Part shown: positions 61,846 through 64,000 of the stretch, piece after piece
How positions within the stretch are numbered: the first letter of the stretch is position 1
Layout: each line of letters starts with the position of its first letter
From: Hymenobacter negativus
GTDB taxonomy: Bacteria; Bacteroidota; Bacteroidia; Cytophagales; Hymenobacteraceae
Assembly (NCBI RefSeq): GCF_016056375.1
Contig: NZ_JAEDAE010000002.1
Span: 663,298-727,297 of the forward strand
DNA length: 64,000 bases
Reading direction: 5' to 3'
Made by a program: the position numbers and the translations under genes
The notes under the pieces: model-generated
The model's database searches: none
What the model was told of the DNA's origin: nothing
Seen by the model: only the letters and a program-made list of their open reading frames with translations

Positions 61846-62702
61846 TGCTGCCGTTTGAAAAAGGCCGCCGTTGCCTCCGCCACGTGCCGGGCGGGGGCGG
61901 GCAATTCTGTTTCGGGCCAGGGGTGCGCGCCGCCAAACATATGCGTAGCATTCGGCACCAGCAGCAGCTCGGCAGTGGGCTTGAGCTGCTTCAGCTTGTG
62001 AGCCGCCGCCACGTTCACCGTTTCGTCCTGGTCGCCGTGAATGATGAGCAGCGGCTGTTTCAGCTTGCGGCGCACGTTGTGCGGAATGTCGAGGCGCGGG
62101 CGGTTGGCATGGTAGTTCTCCACAATCTGGTAGTGCATGGGCAGCTCCACGCCGGTGCGCGTGTTGGGCACGTGCAGCACGCCCGTGCGCTGCCACTCAT
62201 CAAACACCGCCTGCGGCCACTGCGGGTGCACTTCGGCAATGGCGGCCCAGGTTGCCACGGCCCGCACGCGCGGGTCTTCGGCCGCTTTCAGCAGCGCCAA
62301 GCCGCCGCCCCGGCTGTGCCCGGCCAGGAAAAACCGCTGCAAATCCATCTCGGTGGCAGGCACGGGCGTGGCCCCCGGCGTAAAAAGTACGTCGATTACC
62401 TGCCCGATGTCATCAAGCTCGATACTGAAATTATTGCGCCCAAAGGCGTCCAAATCCTCCAAATCGCCGGTGCCGCCCACCACAATGCCGTTGTGCGACA
62501 GGTTTAGCTTCACGAACACGAAGCCCTGCTCCGCGAAAAATTTTGCCAGCAGCGGGAAGTGCCCCCAATCCTTAAACCCCTTGAAGCCGTGCACGAACAG
62601 CAGTACCGGCTTAGCCTGGCCGGTGGCCTGATATGTGGCGTCGGCCTCGAAGGGCCGGCCGTGGGCAGCGCCCGAGAGCAGGAAGGAGGCGTGAGTGAGC
62701 AT
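61842..62702 (-). CDS. Alpha/beta hydrolase
   Basis: The 286-residue protein from ATG 62702, chosen because the -7 box TACCTTCG ends 4 nt upstream, is a serine hydrolase. The oxyanion segment LLFVHGFKGFKDW is followed by the nucleophile elbow AGHSRGGGLALL, the acid in LIIHGDQDETV and the histidine in VPNATHMFGG. It resembles dienelactone hydrolase and acyl-peptidase relatives. No signal peptide is present, so it is probably cytoplasmic. It is coupled to folK without an obvious metabolic link. Confidence 0.9.
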   Translation of the reverse strand: MLTHASFLLSGAAHGRPFEADATYQATGQAKPVLLFVHGFKGFKDWGHFPLLAKFFAEQGFVFVKLNLSHNGIVVGGTGDLEDLDAFGRNNFSIELDDIGQVIDVLFTPGATPVPATEMDLQRFFLAGHSRGGGLALLKAAEDPRVRAVATWAAIAEVHPQWPQAVFDEWQRTGVLHVPNTRTGVELPMHYQIVENYHANRPRLDIPHNVRRKLKQPLLIIHGDQDETVNVAAAHKLKQLKPTAELLLVPNATHMFGGAHPWPETELPAPARHVAEATAAFFKRQQ

Positions 62703-62856
62703 ACGGCGAAGGTAATAATGGCGGGGTAGTGGATGGGCGGATTCGCGGAGTAGTGGATGAGTAGATTGGTGGATTGGCGGGCGTTTGAACAATCCACTCA
62801 TCCATCACCCCGCCAATCCACTTTTTCGCCACTCCTGCCGTATCATTGTCGCCGCA
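62703..62856. repeat. Short-repeat region with an inverted repeat
   Basis: The gap between the divergent hydrolase and polyprenyl synthase genes is built from GTGGAT and GGCGG words. The segment GTGGATTGGCGGG (to 62781) pairs with CCCGCCAATCCAC (ending at 62821). Such words recur in many Bacteroidota intergenic gaps. Confidence 0.6.
62707..62714 (-). promoter_or_regulatory. -7 box of the hydrolase/folK pair
   Basis: TACCTTCG on the minus strand ends 4 nt before ATG 62702, another leaderless-type arrangement. Confidence 0.45.
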
Positions 62857-63864
62857 ATGCCCCAGTACTCCTCCTTGTCCCTCGACCAGATTCAGGCCCC
62901 CATCGCGGCCGAAATGGAAGAGTTTGAGCACAAATTCCGTCAGTCGATGCGCACCAAAGCGCTGCTGCTCGACAAGATAATGGGCTACATCGTGAAGCGC
63001 AAGGGCAAACAGATTCGGCCCATGTTCGTGTTTCTCACGGCCCGCGCCACCCGTCCCGAGCCCGCCACCGGCGACCCGCTGCCCGACGCCAGCTTTCGTG
63101 GGGCCGCCCTCATCGAACTGCTGCACACTGCCACCCTCGTGCACGACGATGTGGTGGACGAGAGCAATTACCGCCGCGGCTTCTTCTCCATCAACGCGCT
63201 CTGGAAAAATAAAATTGCCGTGCTCGTCGGCGATTACCTGCTCTCGCGCGGCCTGTTATTGGCCCTCGAAAACGATGATTTCGACCTGCTAAAAATCGTG
63301 AGCAACGCCGTGCGCGAATTGAGCGAAGGCGAATTATTGCAAATCGAAAAAGCCCGCAAATTAGACATTACCGAAGACGTTTATTTCGATATTATTCGAC
63401 AGAAAACTGCTTCTCTAATTGCCTCCTGCACGGCAGTGGGCGCGGCCTCCGTTGGGGCTGATAAAGAGGTGATTGAGCGTGCCCGTTTATTCGGTGAAAA
63501 AGTCGGTATTGCTTTCCAGATTAAGGATGACCTATTTGATTACGGCACCGCCGAAATCGGCAAGCCGGTGGGCATCGACATCAAGGAAAAAAAGATGACG
63601 CTGCCGCTCATTTACGCCCTGCAACAGGCTCCCTGGCTGGAAAAGCGCAAGGTTATTTTCAACGTAAAAAACAACGACGGTCACCGCGACCGGGTGCAGC
63701 AGGTAATCGAATTCGTGAAAAAATCGGGCGGTCTGGACTACGCCGTGCAAACCATGAAACGATACCGCGACGAGGCCCTTGCCATCCTGCACACCTTCCC
63801 GGAGTCGCCCAGCCGCACGTCGTTGGAAGCGCTGATTAATTACACGATTGAGCGGGAGAAATAG
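62857..63864 (+). CDS. ispB: Polyprenyl diphosphate synthase (octaprenyl type)
   Basis: The protein has 335 residues from ATG 62857 (MPQYSSLSLDQIQAPIAAEM). The two aspartate-rich motifs are TATLVHDDVVDESNYRRG, the first, and IAFQIKDDLFDYG, the second. Both bind magnesium and the allylic diphosphate. Residues upstream of the first motif with bulky side chains would set a long product for menaquinone. The likely -7 box TATCATTG is at 62841-62848. Soluble, cytoplasmic. Confidence 0.94.
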   Translation: MPQYSSLSLDQIQAPIAAEMEEFEHKFRQSMRTKALLLDKIMGYIVKRKGKQIRPMFVFLTARATRPEPATGDPLPDASFRGAALIELLHTATLVHDDVVDESNYRRGFFSINALWKNKIAVLVGDYLLSRGLLLALENDDFDLLKIVSNAVRELSEGELLQIEKARKLDITEDVYFDIIRQKTASLIASCTAVGAASVGADKEVIERARLFGEKVGIAFQIKDDLFDYGTAEIGKPVGIDIKEKKMTLPLIYALQQAPWLEKRKVIFNVKNNDGHRDRVQQVIEFVKKSGGLDYAVQTMKRYRDEALAILHTFPESPSRTSLEALINYTIEREK

Positions 63865-63944
63865 GACCACGGATTCATGTGGATTTTTCGGATTTCGCGG
63901 ATTTTGTAGCCGACTTCCAATTTCAACAACTAATGCTTTCATAA

Positions 63945-63977
63945 TAAAAAAAGCCTCTCATGCGAGAGGCTTTTTTT
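63945..63977. terminator. Bidirectional terminator at the window end
   Basis: AAGCCTCTC-ATGC-GAGAGGCTT is flanked by an A-run before and a T-run after. The 80 bp between it and the ispB stop carry three copies of CGGATT. Confidence 0.9.
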
Positions 63978-64000
63978 ATTCGTTTCTCATATTCAAACTC

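Overview
The window is a high-GC chromosome segment of a Bacteroidota bacterium of the order Cytophagales, most likely Hymenobacter or a close relative. The signs are C-terminal secretion signals of the type IX system (three proteins), promoter boxes of the Bacteroidota type TAnnTTTG, the general absence of Shine-Dalgarno sequences, a fucose-type sugar symporter, a three-gene succinate dehydrogenase, and typical Cytophagales families (TIGR02757, DUF2306, FAS1 lipoproteins). The genus is inferred; no 16S gene is present.

Layout. 1-4570 is the end of an integrated element lying against the 3' end of a tRNA-Glu gene (4571-4643). It encodes a TOPRIM/zinc-finger primase-like protein that runs off the left edge, a phage/P4-type SF3 helicase, two helix-turn-helix proteins and one protein of unknown family. 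Two palindromic sites in it look like replication or control sites. A decayed copy of the tRNA 3' end (4822-4843) suggests an older insertion. 4960-12812 is housekeeping: gapA, a lipid kinase, YciH/SUI1, kdsB, a LysM/RlpA-like protein, TIGR02757 and two membrane proteins. 13165-15565 looks like a nitric-oxide response module: an HPP-family membrane protein, flavohaemoglobin (hmp) and an Rrf2/NsrR-type Fe-S regulator, with near-identical operators in front of hmp and of the regulator. mutS2 follows, then a tandem pair of secreted OB-fold/FN3 proteins, only one of which carries a phospholipase D domain.

21935-34581 holds murB, a lipoprotein, a sugar MFS transporter, a TMEM175-like channel, an RlmL-like methyltransferase, recQ, a DUF2306 protein followed by two paralogous exported proteins of unknown family, an XRE/S24 regulator and a pirin. 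34673-43612 holds an outer-membrane protein, a FAS1 lipoprotein, an alpha/beta hydrolase that has lost its catalytic serine, an MtfA-SEC-C fusion, a small phosphatase-like protein, a DEAD-box helicase, BrkB/YihY, DUF2062 and a flavin reductase.

An AT-rich gap near 43.6-44.2 kb precedes a carboxypeptidase-regulatory-like membrane protein and two paralogous Roadblock/LC7 proteins, the least explained cluster here. The right end has an MFS transporter, an aldo/keto reductase, sdhCAB, two tandem giant type IX-secreted proteins, fabD, a polytopic membrane protein, folK with a hydrolase, and a polyprenyl diphosphate synthase.

Spread between genes are several families of long palindromes: two copies of a REP-like hairpin 30 kb apart, AT-rich cruciforms, and a 25-bp tandem repeat. 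Several genes have a -7 promoter box only 4-8 nt before the start codon, which suggests leaderless transcripts.
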